Shown in pieces: positions 15,659 through 24,400 of a stretch of 64,000 bases of DNA. The translations under genes were made by a program, and so were the position numbers. Position 1 is the first letter of the stretch. Each line of letters begins with the position of its first letter. The notes beneath the pieces were generated by a model. The model had not been told where the DNA came from. It made no database searches and saw only the letters and a list, made by a program, of their open reading frames with translations. The DNA comes from JAZDGX01 sp964482205 (lineage in GTDB: Bacteria > Eisenbacteria > RBG-16-71-46 > CAIMUX01 > WJJG01): positions 124,001 through 188,000 of the forward strand of contig CAYZWI010000001.1 of NCBI GenBank assembly GCA_964482205.1, given 5' to 3'.

Positions 15659-18600
15659 GCGCGCGGCCAGGAAGTCGATTCCTGCCTTCCCAGGCGGGCC
15701 GGGCGGCGCGCTTCTCGCGATTCCGCGCTCGAACGCTCGTTGCTTGCCTTGCCGTGGCCGCATGGGCGGTCGTGATGCCGGCCGGCGCCGCGATCGCGCA
15801 GGAGCGCGAGGCCGGCCCGCCGCAACCACAGGAGGGCGCCGCGCCGCCGGTCTCCTCCCCGGCCCCCGCTGCGCCCGCCGGAGGGTCCTCCGTTCTCCTC
15901 AGCGGCCGCACGGCCGAGGGCATCTGGCGCATCTCGGGCGCAAGCCTGAGCGGCACCTTCGATGGGCCCTTGACGATCGATTCCGTCGAGGTCCAGCACG
16001 GCGCCATGCGCTTGCGCGCATTGCGCGGAGTGTGGATTCCCCAGAGCGAGATGGTGCAGTTGCAGGGCGCCGTCTCGATCCGCGATTCGGTGCGCACGCT
16101 GTGGGCCGAGCGCGGCATCTACTATCGCGCGCTTCAGCAACTCGAGCTCGAAGAGAATGTGCGCGGTGACGGCCCCGAGGGACAGATCTTCGCCGACCGG
16201 CTCCACTACGATCGCGCGCAGAAGAAACTCGTCATGAACGGGGCGGTCCGGTTGATGGAAGAGGGGCGTCGCATCTTCAGCTCATGGCTGAACTACGATC
16301 TGGCCGATTCCTCCGGCCGGGCGGGCGAGCCGGTCACGATTCAGACCGATGCCGACAGCGTGGAGATCCGCGGGCGGATCGCGCTCTACGATCGCGCCGC
16401 GGGAATCCTCACCGTGCTCGGCAACTCGCAAGAGCGCCCCACTCTCGAGCGCGATTTCGGCGAACTCTCGGAAAAGCTCGTCGTCACCGCGGACACGATG
16501 TCGATGGGCACCGAGAAGCACGAGGGCGAGGCGCGCGGAAATGTGACGGTCACCTACGAAGGGGCCGAAGCGGCCTGCGCGCGCGCGATCTTTCTATTGC
16601 AGAGCGATCGCATCCTCCTCACCGGCGAGCCCTCGGTCTGGGACCAGGAAGGCGTGATCGAGGGTGACAGCATGGCGGTGCAGCTGCGCGAAGGACGCGC
16701 CGACCGCCTGGTCGTGTGGGGACGCGCGCGCTCGGAATACCAGCCCTCCGCGCATCCCGCCGAGCGCTACTTCGCGGTGGGCGACACGCTGACGGCCTAT
16801 CTCCAGGGCGGGCGCGTGCGCAGCGTCGTGCTGGATGGAAAGGCGGAAGCGCTCTACTTGCCCCCACCCGATGCGCGCGACGACGGAACGGGCCTGAACT
16901 GGACCCGCGCCGCGCGCCTGCGAATCGGATTCGGAGAAGAAGGGGCGGAGGGAGTGCAGTTCGAAGGACAGACCGAGGGCCTGTATGTGCCCCCCTCCAA
17001 GACGGCGGGCGAGGCGGACGGGGAAGCGAAGGCCGGGGCGGACAGCGCGGAGGCTGACGAGCCGCCGGCGGCAGGCGGCGAGTCCGAAGGGGGCGCGCTC
17101 GCGGAAGGCGGCGAGTCCGCAGGGGGCGCTGTCGAGTCTTCCGCCGGCGACAGCCCGCCGTCGCGGCGCTTCGATCGCACGCGCCCGGCCGTTCCGGGCG
17201 ATCTGCCGGCCGATGCGCTCGAGACCATCCGCGTGAGCGCGCGCACCGGAGCGCTGCACCCCGACGATGCGCTTCTCGCGAGGCTTCCCTTCGACACCAG
17301 CGAGGCGGTCCGCTATCAGGGCGACAAGATCGACTACCGCGTGGCCGGCGAGACGATGACCATTTCGGGCAACGGATCGGTCAAGTACCAGACGATGGGA
17401 CTGACTTCGAGCGAGATCACCCTCTACTTCGCCCGCGATCTGGTGGTCGCGAAGGGCGAGCCCAAGCTGAGCGACAAGGATACCGAGGTCGTCGGCGACG
17501 AGATGACCTATCGGATCGATCGCGGACAGGGGCTCATCTTTCAGGGCCGCAGCGATCTGGAAACCGGCCACTACCGGGGCGAGCGGATCAAGCGCGCCGA
17601 CGCGCAATCGCTCTTCGTGAAGGAGGGCAACTTCTCGACCTGCGACGAGGAGAGCACCCACTTCCACTTCCGCGGCGCGAAGATGAAGATCGTGCCCGGA
17701 GAGCGGGTCGTCGCCCGCCCGGTCGTCCTGTACCTCGGAAACATTCCCGTTCTCGCCATCCCCTATGCGGTCTTTCCGATCAGCCGCGGACGCCAGAGCG
17801 GCGTGCTCATTCCGGATGCGGAGCTGGGATTCGACTCTTCCCGCGGACGCTTCCTGCGCAATGTCGGCTACTACTGGGCGCCCAACGACTACTTCGACTC
17901 GCTCTTCTGGCTCGATTACTACGAAGAGGACCCGCGCACGATCTACAACATGAAGACCCAGTACCGGCTGCGCTATCTGCTCTCGGGCAGTTTCGAGGCA
18001 TCGTACGCGCGCCAGGGCAACGAGCTCGCTGGCCGGCGCGATCGCTGGCTACTGCGCATGGGGCACGACCAGACGCTCGGGGAGCGGGCGAACCTGAAGG
18101 TCTCGGCGAATTTCCAGAGCGACAAGGACTACGCGGGCGACCGCGATTTCGGCGCGGATGTGGACGAGCGGGTGAATCAGACCCTGCGCTCGCAGGTGAG
18201 CCTCAACAAGAGCTGGTCCTTTGCCTCGCTCTCGGTGTTCGCGGATCGCACCGAGAATCTCGACGATCCGGGCAACTGCACCCAACGGATCAGCCAATCG
18301 ATTCCCAGCGTGAACTTCTCGCTCTCCTCGTTTCCGCTGGGAACGAAGCCGGATGCGCGCGGGCGCGGCGGGCATTGGAGCCTGCTTTCGAGCACCTACC
18401 TGCGCAGCGACATGCGCGTCCGCAGCGTCTATTCGAAGGACTGGTGCGGCGAGACGGAATCGAATCAGGCGGCGGGGTTGAATGTGAGCCTGTCGGACAA
18501 CCGCCGGCTCTTCGGCCTGCTCAACATCTCGCCGAACGTCGCGATCTCCGCGGCCTGGGCGCACGAGAATGACGAAGGGGACGAGAACCTGACCGGCGCT

Positions 18601-19500
18601 TCCTGGTCGACGGGCGTTTCCGCGGGGACGGCCCTGTATGGGACCTTCTTTCCGAACCTGGCGGGGCTGGAAGGCATCCGCCATGTCGTCGAGTTGAACG
18701 CGTCGTACGGGTACCGGCCCGAATTGCGCTCCCTCGAGGACTTCCCTTCGGTGGGCGGGATCAGCCTGAGCAGCTCGAAAGCGAGCTCAGTCTCGTTGCG
18801 CGCGACCCAACGATTCCATCTGAAATGGCGCGAGGGCGAGCAGACGAAGAAGATGGAAAACCTGCTCGTGTGGGACACCTCGATCTCGCACGATTTCCTG
18901 GCCGAGGAGAAGACCCCGGCGGGCCAGAAGCCGAAGCCATGGAGCGATTTCTCGCACAGCATCCGCTTGCAGCCGGGGCGCTCCCTCAGCTCGGACCTCT
19001 CGATCACGCACGATCCCGAGCGCTGGCGGGACGATTACCAGCTCTCGCTGCGCACGACGCTTCGATTGCAGGGCGGAGGCGGAGGAGGTTCTTCGACGAC
19101 CGCGGAGGTCTCCCCTGCGCAGGAGGGCTACGGGGGCTTCGGCGATCCGGCCGCCGGAATCCACTCGGGTCCGGGAGGCGGCGAGGGGCTGGCGTCGCTG
19201 GCCGGCCCGTGGCATCTGACCTTGAGCCATGTGATGTCGAAGGCCGCGCATCAGTCGGAGAAGAGCTCGGCCAATCTCTCGCTCGGCCTTTCGGCGACGC
19301 CCTCGTGGCGCGTGGAATATAGTATCTACTACGACCTCACCGGGAAGGAAGTGACGTCGCAAGGCTATAGCCTGTATCGCGACTTGCATTGCTGGCAGGC
19401 CTCCTTCGAAAGACGGGAGAGCGGCGGGCGCTCGTCGTATTACTTTCGGATCAGCGTGAAAGAGCTGCCCGATTTGAAGTATGAGCGGCGCGATCTTTGA
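15655..19500 (+). CDS. lptD: LptD-like outer-membrane LPS assembly protein with extended OstA region
   Basis: Exported protein of 1281 residues, much longer than E. coli LptD (784). From the GTG at 15655 (overlapping the previous stop) it starts with a basic n-region and a hydrophobic segment ending near AAIAQE, a signal peptide. About residues 80-440 form LptA/OstA-type beta-jellyroll strands (such as VVLDGKAEALYLPP). A low-complexity Ala/Glu/Gly linker follows at about 450-505, then a second OstA-like block (about 540-680). The barrel domain opens with YLGNIPVLAIPYAVFPIS and RQSGVLIPDAELGFDSSRG, the LptD signature. The C-terminal half is rich in alternating aromatic strands. In E. coli, LptD with LptE inserts LPS into the outer leaflet; no lptE is seen here. 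Confidence 0.88.
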   Translation: MSARPGSRFLPSQAGRAARFSRFRARTLVACLAVAAWAVVMPAGAAIAQEREAGPPQPQEGAAPPVSSPAPAAPAGGSSVLLSGRTAEGIWRISGASLSGTFDGPLTIDSVEVQHGAMRLRALRGVWIPQSEMVQLQGAVSIRDSVRTLWAERGIYYRALQQLELEENVRGDGPEGQIFADRLHYDRAQKKLVMNGAVRLMEEGRRIFSSWLNYDLADSSGRAGEPVTIQTDADSVEIRGRIALYDRAAGILTVLGNSQERPTLERDFGELSEKLVVTADTMSMGTEKHEGEARGNVTVTYEGAEAACARAIFLLQSDRILLTGEPSVWDQEGVIEGDSMAVQLREGRADRLVVWGRARSEYQPSAHPAERYFAVGDTLTAYLQGGRVRSVVLDGKAEALYLPPPDARDDGTGLNWTRAARLRIGFGEEGAEGVQFEGQTEGLYVPPSKTAGEADGEAKAGADSAEADEPPAAGGESEGGALAEGGESAGGAVESSAGDSPPSRRFDRTRPAVPGDLPADALETIRVSARTGALHPDDALLARLPFDTSEAVRYQGDKIDYRVAGETMTISGNGSVKYQTMGLTSSEITLYFARDLVVAKGEPKLSDKDTEVVGDEMTYRIDRGQGLIFQGRSDLETGHYRGERIKRADAQSLFVKEGNFSTCDEESTHFHFRGAKMKIVPGERVVARPVVLYLGNIPVLAIPYAVFPISRGRQSGVLIPDAELGFDSSRGRFLRNVGYYWAPNDYFDSLFWLDYYEEDPRTIYNMKTQYRLRYLLSGSFEASYARQGNELAGRRDRWLLRMGHDQTLGERANLKVSANFQSDKDYAGDRDFGADVDERVNQTLRSQVSLNKSWSFASLSVFADRTENLDDPGNCTQRISQSIPSVNFSLSSFPLGTKPDARGRGGHWSLLSSTYLRSDMRVRSVYSKDWCGETESNQAAGLNVSLSDNRRLFGLLNISPNVAISAAWAHENDEGDENLTGASWSTGVSAGTALYGTFFPNLAGLEGIRHVVELNASYGYRPELRSLEDFPSVGGISLSSSKASSVSLRATQRFHLKWREGEQTKKMENLLVWDTSISHDFLAEEKTPAGQKPKPWSDFSHSIRLQPGRSLSSDLSITHDPERWRDDYQLSLRTTLRLQGGGGGGSSTTAEVSPAQEGYGGFGDPAAGIHSGPGGGEGLASLAGPWHLTLSHVMSKAAHQSEKSSANLSLGLSATPSWRVEYSIYYDLTGKEVTSQGYSLYRDLHCWQASFERRESGGRSSYYFRISVKELPDLKYERRDL

Positions 19501-19578
19501 GGGCGGCCCGCCCGCGCGCTGCGCGATCGCGCGCGGATGCGTCATGGCCGCCGCAAGGAGAAAGCAGGGGGATTCGAC

Positions 19579-20568
19579 ATGCGAATGCGAAGCGCAAGGG
19601 GATGGATGGTTCCTTTCGCCATGCTCGGCCTGGTCTTGGCGGGACCTCCGTTCGCTCACGGAAGCCCGCGTCCATCCAATGCCGGATTGCTGCTCCTTTC
19701 GCGCTCGTCGCTGAAGGGCAATCTCCAGCCGGTCGGGTGAAGCGGGCAGCGCAGAGGCGGGCTGGCCCGGCGGGCCGGCGTGGTCGATTCGTTGCGCAAG
19801 GGCCACTTCCCTTTGCTCGTGCTGGAAGTGGGCGACTTCATCGAGACCGATGCGATCAAGGCGGATCTCGTCAATCCGTTCCTGATCGCCTCCATGGAAC
19901 GGGACGGAGTGGCCGCGCTGACCCTGGGCCCTCCGGAGTTCGCGCATTGGGATCAGCTCCAAGGCTGGATGGGGGAGAGCCGCATTCCGATCGTGCAGAC
20001 GAATGTTTCCTTCCAGGAAGCGGACCGCGGGCAAGCGATTCGCACATCCGCGGTCGTCACGGTAGAGGGCGTGCGCGTCGGGCTCCTCGGCGTGATCGGG
20101 GCGGACGCGTTCGAGAAGATCGATGCCTCCGCGAAATCGGCTCTGCAGTTTCGCGATCCGGTGGAAGCCATCGCGGGGGAGTTGCCGGCGTTGAAGGCCG
20201 AAGGCGCCGATCTCGTCGTCGTTCTCGCCTGCGCGGGAGACGAAGAGGCGGCGCGAATCGCGCGCGAGGCGCGGGGCGCGGATGTGGTCCTGAGCGGGTA
20301 CGAGTCGTACGCCAGCACATTTCCCTTCCTGGAAGGGCAAGCGATCCTCAATCGCTCGGGCTCTCACGGCCAGTTTGCCGGAATCGTGCGCCTGGTTCTC
20401 TCGCCGGAGAACGAGATCCTCGATTGGGGCGGGCGCAACCCGGCCCTGTTCCTGAAGCTCCCTCAGGATCCGGCGGTTGCCGAGCAAGTCAGCGCCTTGG
20501 AGGAGGCGATCAATCAGGCGCGCACAAAGGCGGGCCGGGGGCCGGTCGCACCGCCGCCATGCGACTAG
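19579..20568 (+). CDS. Candidate selenoprotein: exported metallophosphatase/5'-nucleotidase-like protein with in-frame UGA
   Basis: Frame of 329 residues from ATG 19579 (AGGGGG upstream), beginning with a signal peptide (MRMRSARGWMVPFAMLGLVL and on to about residue 30). It is continuous to TAG 20566-20568 except for one TGA at 19738-19740 (residue 54). The reading after the TGA stays in the same frame and coding style: SGQRRGGLARRAGVVDSL, then VLEVGDFIE, LGVIGADAFEKI and ADLVVVLACAGDEEAARIA. These resemble exported metallophosphatase-like proteins which, as I recall them, carry an EPCGC-x(4-6)-GGLARR motif. Here it reads LQPVG-UGA-SGQRRGGLARR, so UGA falls on the second Cys. A SECIS-like hairpin follows, and tRNA-Sec is encoded at 52866. 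The alternative is a nonsense-mutated pseudogene. The substrate is unknown. Confidence 0.72.
19738..19740 (+). other. In-frame TGA, predicted selenocysteine codon
   Basis: TGA in the same frame as 53 upstream and 275 downstream sense codons, with no shift on either side. It replaces the second Cys expected in a CxC-type motif just before GGLARR. A single C/T-to-A change from a TGC/TGT Cys codon would also create it, so a nonsense mutation is the main rival explanation. Confidence 0.7.
19761..19779 (+). promoter_or_regulatory. Bacterial SECIS-like hairpin downstream of the in-frame TGA
   Basis: Arms GCTGGCCC (19761-19768) and GGGCCGGC (19772-19779) pair over 8 bp with one G-U pair around the loop GGC (19769-19771). 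The loop begins 28 nt after the TGA and starts with G. Bacterial SECIS elements are known to lie within the coding sequence just after UGA, with the apical loop roughly 16-37 nt away and a G at the loop start, which this fits. The surrounding sequence is very GC-rich, so a chance hairpin cannot be excluded. Confidence 0.5.
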
Positions 20569-20725
20569 CCGTGACGGGCAAACGGGGGTCCAGGCAGGGC
20601 GCCCCGCAGCTGGATCAGCCGGCCGGGCAAAGAGGCGTGGCATTTCCCGTCAACCGATTCTACAATGTCTGGATATTCTCGAAGGCGGCCGACGAGATTC
20701 TCCATCAATGGCCCAGAGGTAGGCC

Positions 20726-21250
20726 TTGGATCGCTTCGACGATTGCCTTGCCAAGGGACGCCTGAAGAAGACGCAGCCCGATCCCTCGCTGGTGGCAGCC
20801 GAAATCCGGCTCGCGCTGAAAGAACTCGAACGCGCCCGGAGCCGGTACGCCAACGGCAACTGGGGAGATGTCACCACCCAGAGCTATTTCGCGCTGTATC
20901 ACGCCGCGCGCGCGGGGCTTCTCTCGCGCGGATATGTGGACACGAATTTCTACGGGCTCTGCGCGGGAGTGGAACGGCTGTATGTCGGACCGGGCCATCT
21001 GCCCGCCAGCGTGCTGAACGATTTGCGCGAGGCAAAAGGCCGGAAGGACCTCGTCTATCACGGAAGCAACAGCTCTGCCACGGAATCGCGTCAAGCCATG
21101 GAATGGGCCCAGGCCTTCGCCCGCCGCATGTTGTCCGCCCTCTCCCTCGACGGTTTCGATCCCAGCGAAATCGACCGCTCGTCTCCGGCCGGGGGCCGAG
21201 CGCGCCGGCCCGACGATAGGGGCAACGGGAAAGACTCCTTGGCGGAATGA
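20726..21250 (+). CDS. HEPN-domain protein
   Basis: Protein of 174 residues with a HEPN fold. The helix DVTTQSYFALYHAARAGLLS is the classic first HEPN signature. RKDLVYH supplies the Arg-x(4-6)-His motif that forms the RNase site in many HEPN toxins. The last 30 residues are low-complexity. HEPN proteins are usually paired with a MNT nucleotidyltransferase antitoxin, but I find none on either side: the 157 bp upstream and 185 bp downstream hold no such frame. The TTG start at 20726 has AGAGG upstream and is the earliest plausible one. It may be a stray toxin, a domesticated RNase or a non-catalytic HEPN adaptor. Confidence 0.75.
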   Translation: MDRFDDCLAKGRLKKTQPDPSLVAAEIRLALKELERARSRYANGNWGDVTTQSYFALYHAARAGLLSRGYVDTNFYGLCAGVERLYVGPGHLPASVLNDLREAKGRKDLVYHGSNSSATESRQAMEWAQAFARRMLSALSLDGFDPSEIDRSSPAGGRARRPDDRGNGKDSLAE

Positions 21251-21435
21251 GCGCTCCTGCCGATGTTTGGAGAACGGGTCGCGGAGGATCGCGCGGAGGC
21301 CCTCATGGCGGCTCTTGACTGAAACCAGCATCCGGCACCAAGATGATCCATGATGCATTTCCACACGATCTCGCTCTTCCTGCGCCGGATCGGGGCACTG
21401 GCCGGCGATACGGCGCGCCGGGTAGGCGGAAGATC

Positions 21436-24400
21436 ATGAGACCAGCGGGCTCTCCGCGAATCCGCCGCAGGCGGGGCGGGCGGTTCCCGCTCTTCCGGGC
21501 GGCGCTGTTGGCCGCCCTGTTGCTCGCTTTGGCGGGCGTCTGCCCCTCGTCCTCGAACGCAGAGGCCCCCGCCTGGGGAGATCTCCTCGTCCTCGACCGC
21601 GCCTGGCCCGTGCAGAGCGATTCCGGCGCGGCCGTCGTCGCGAGCTTCACGCGCGCGAGCGTCTCGCCGGTCGCCTTCCTGCCTCGCTACGAACGGCTCT
21701 CCGGGATCGCGTGGGCTTCGCCCAAGACGCTCTATGTCGGGGACGGACCGCGGCTGCGAAAGTTCGACCCGTACCTTCCGATGCCGGGCAATGTCGAGAC
21801 GATTCGCCATGACTATTTCGATTCCATCGTCGCTCTCGAGCGAGACTCCTCCGGCAATCTCTACCTTCTGGATCGCGAATCCGACCCGCTGTCGGAAGGG
21901 TATTCGGGCGCCGTGCTTCTATTCCGTCCCGAGACCCGGGCGGTCTCGATCGTCGCGAGTAGCCGTCTCTTCGGCTCGCCGAGCGATTTCGCAGCCGGCC
22001 CGGATGGGCGCCTGTATGTTCTCGATCCCACCGGCCGCATGGCGGGCACCGCTCCCAGCACGGGGGCGCTGTTCGCGGTCGATCCCGGCATGCATACGGT
22101 CGAGGCGCTGCTCTCCCTCTCTTTCATGACGCGTCCCGCCGCAGTCGCCGTGCGCGACCCGCAGACGCTGCTGCTCCTCGATGGGGAAGCGAGTGTTCCT
22201 GGAGGGGCACCGAACGGAGGAGCGATCTATGTCGTGTCGCTCCCGAGTCTCGCCATCGAGGACACGCTTGCCGTTCCCGCCTTCCGTGAGCCGGTCGACC
22301 TCGTCATGATCTCGCCCTCCGAGGCGGCGGTCCTCGACGCGAACGCGGACATGAATGGGGCCGTCGCTGGAAAAGGCGCGCTCCTGCGAATCGACCTGGA
22401 TGCGGAAGCGGCCGTGGACACGCTCTCGAGCACGCTCTTTCGCAGCCTTGCCTCTCTGGCGCGCTACGACGGCCCGGACATGGATGCCAGCCGGTTCGTC
22501 CTGGAAGGCGCGGAGTCCGGAGAGGCGGCGGCGGGCGCGTCGCTGCGCTTCACCGCCGCGCTGGTGAACCGCGCTCCCATGCCCACCGGCCCTCTGAGCG
22601 TCTCCGTAGAATTGGACTCGCTGCTCTGCCTGTTCACCAATGCGGAAGCTGAATCGGGCGAATTGCTCTTCGATGCCGATGGACCGGTCCTCACCTGGCG
22701 GGGAGAACTCGGGCCCGGGGACAGCACCCACTTCGCGATGGATGTCCGCGTGCCGGTTCAGTTCGCGGCCGGACGTATCACCGAAGTCGTGATCCAGATC
22801 GACGGCGAGGGGATTTCGCGCGTGCAGACGATCGATCTGCAGACGGTCGCCAACATCAGCGCGGGACAAGTCTTCTATCTCGATGCGGGGGCCACTTCCA
22901 GTCCGCGGATCTTCTATCTCGGCGCGGGCGGATACGAACCGGTCACCTGGCTATCCGATTCGAACATGATGCCGCGCATGATCGACCTGACCTTCGGCCC
23001 CGACGGCACCGTCTATGTTCTCGACAATCAGGTCAACCGCCCCCGAGTGGTGGCGGTGAATCCCGTGGATCGCAGCAAGCGCATCGTGCACGAAGGCGCC
23101 CCGCTGACCATCCCCACCGCGATCTGCCTCGGCCACGACGGGTCGCTCCTCATCACCGATCCCAAGGCCTACTATCCGGAAACCATTCCTCCGGTCATCT
23201 ATCGCCTCGATCCGCAATCCGGCGACATCAGCGTCTTCTTCACCACGACCAACCTGAGCTGGCTGAACGATCCGATGGACATCTGTCCCGACATCAAGGG
23301 CCACTACATGGTGGCCGACATGGTGTCGAATCCCGGCAACGATCGCTGGGGCCGGGTGGTGGAACTGGATGGAGCCGGCCACTGGCTGCGCAAGTTCGAC
23401 CGCGTCGGGCTAGCGCTCGACGATCCGATGAGCGTAGTCGTGGATGACGACGGAACGATCTTCGTCACCGACTCGACGAGCGGGGCGCAACCCCCTCCGG
23501 GCGTCTACAAGATCACGCGCAACCCGATTGACTATGTCAGGATCGCCTCCGGAGCGATCGATACCCTGCTCGTCTGCCCGGCCGGAATCGAGCGGCTCGA
23601 AGCGGGCCGCTTCGCGCTCTGCGACTGGTCGTCGAACCCGTACTATCCCGGGCACGGCGGGCTGCTTCGCCTGAACAGGCTTTCCGGGGGCTGGGAGGTC
23701 AAGAGTCTCAGCTTCCACTACAGCCTCTGGCACCCTCGCCGCGCGGCGATCTTTCGCCCGCCGGAATTGCAGTGCGACTTGCTGCAGATGGGCGACGGCC
23801 AGACCCCGCCCGCGCCCGGCGACACCGTGCAAGTGAAAGCCGTGGTGCGCAACCGCTGTCCCATGCCCGCGCTGGACACGGGCGCCATCCTCACGCATTC
23901 GGATCAGGTCAAGCCGGTGGGGTGGCGGGCGACGCGAGGGCTTCTACGCCCGGATTCGGAAGGCCGGGTGCATTGGACGGTCGATCTGGCCTTCCAGAAA
24001 GCGGAAACCCTCTGGGTCGATCTCGAGGTCGATTCGCTCGCGCCCACGCATTCGGTGATCGATGCCGCCATCCAGCTTCTCGGCGGTGCGAACTCTCCCT
24101 CGCTCGCCGTCTCCGATACGATCATGGGTCCCTTGGGGGCCGATCAGGTCCTCGTGCTGGATGCGCGCGCCGATCCCTTTCATCGGGGACACCGGGGAGC
24201 GATCTTTCTCTACGACGCCGAGAACCTGAAGCTCATCCCCTATCGGTCGCGCGAAGAATTCCGACAGCCTTCGGATATGTGCATGCTCGATGAGAACCGC
24301 GCGCTGATCCTGGAAAGCAAAGCGAACGCGAGCTTCGGGCCGGACACCGGCGCCCTCTGGGAATACGACCTGGAAGAGGACCGTTTGAACATCCTGGCCG

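Noticed and set aside
19780..20568. The exported phosphatase-like gene as a shorter gene starting at GTG 19780
   Set aside because: No ribosome binding site precedes it, it would lack the signal peptide, and the upstream frame is coding in the same register.
21315..21344. TTGACT-N18-CAAGAT as a promoter for the giant secreted protein
   Set aside because: The -35 is good, but the -10 matches poorly and the spacing is long; not convincing enough to annotate.
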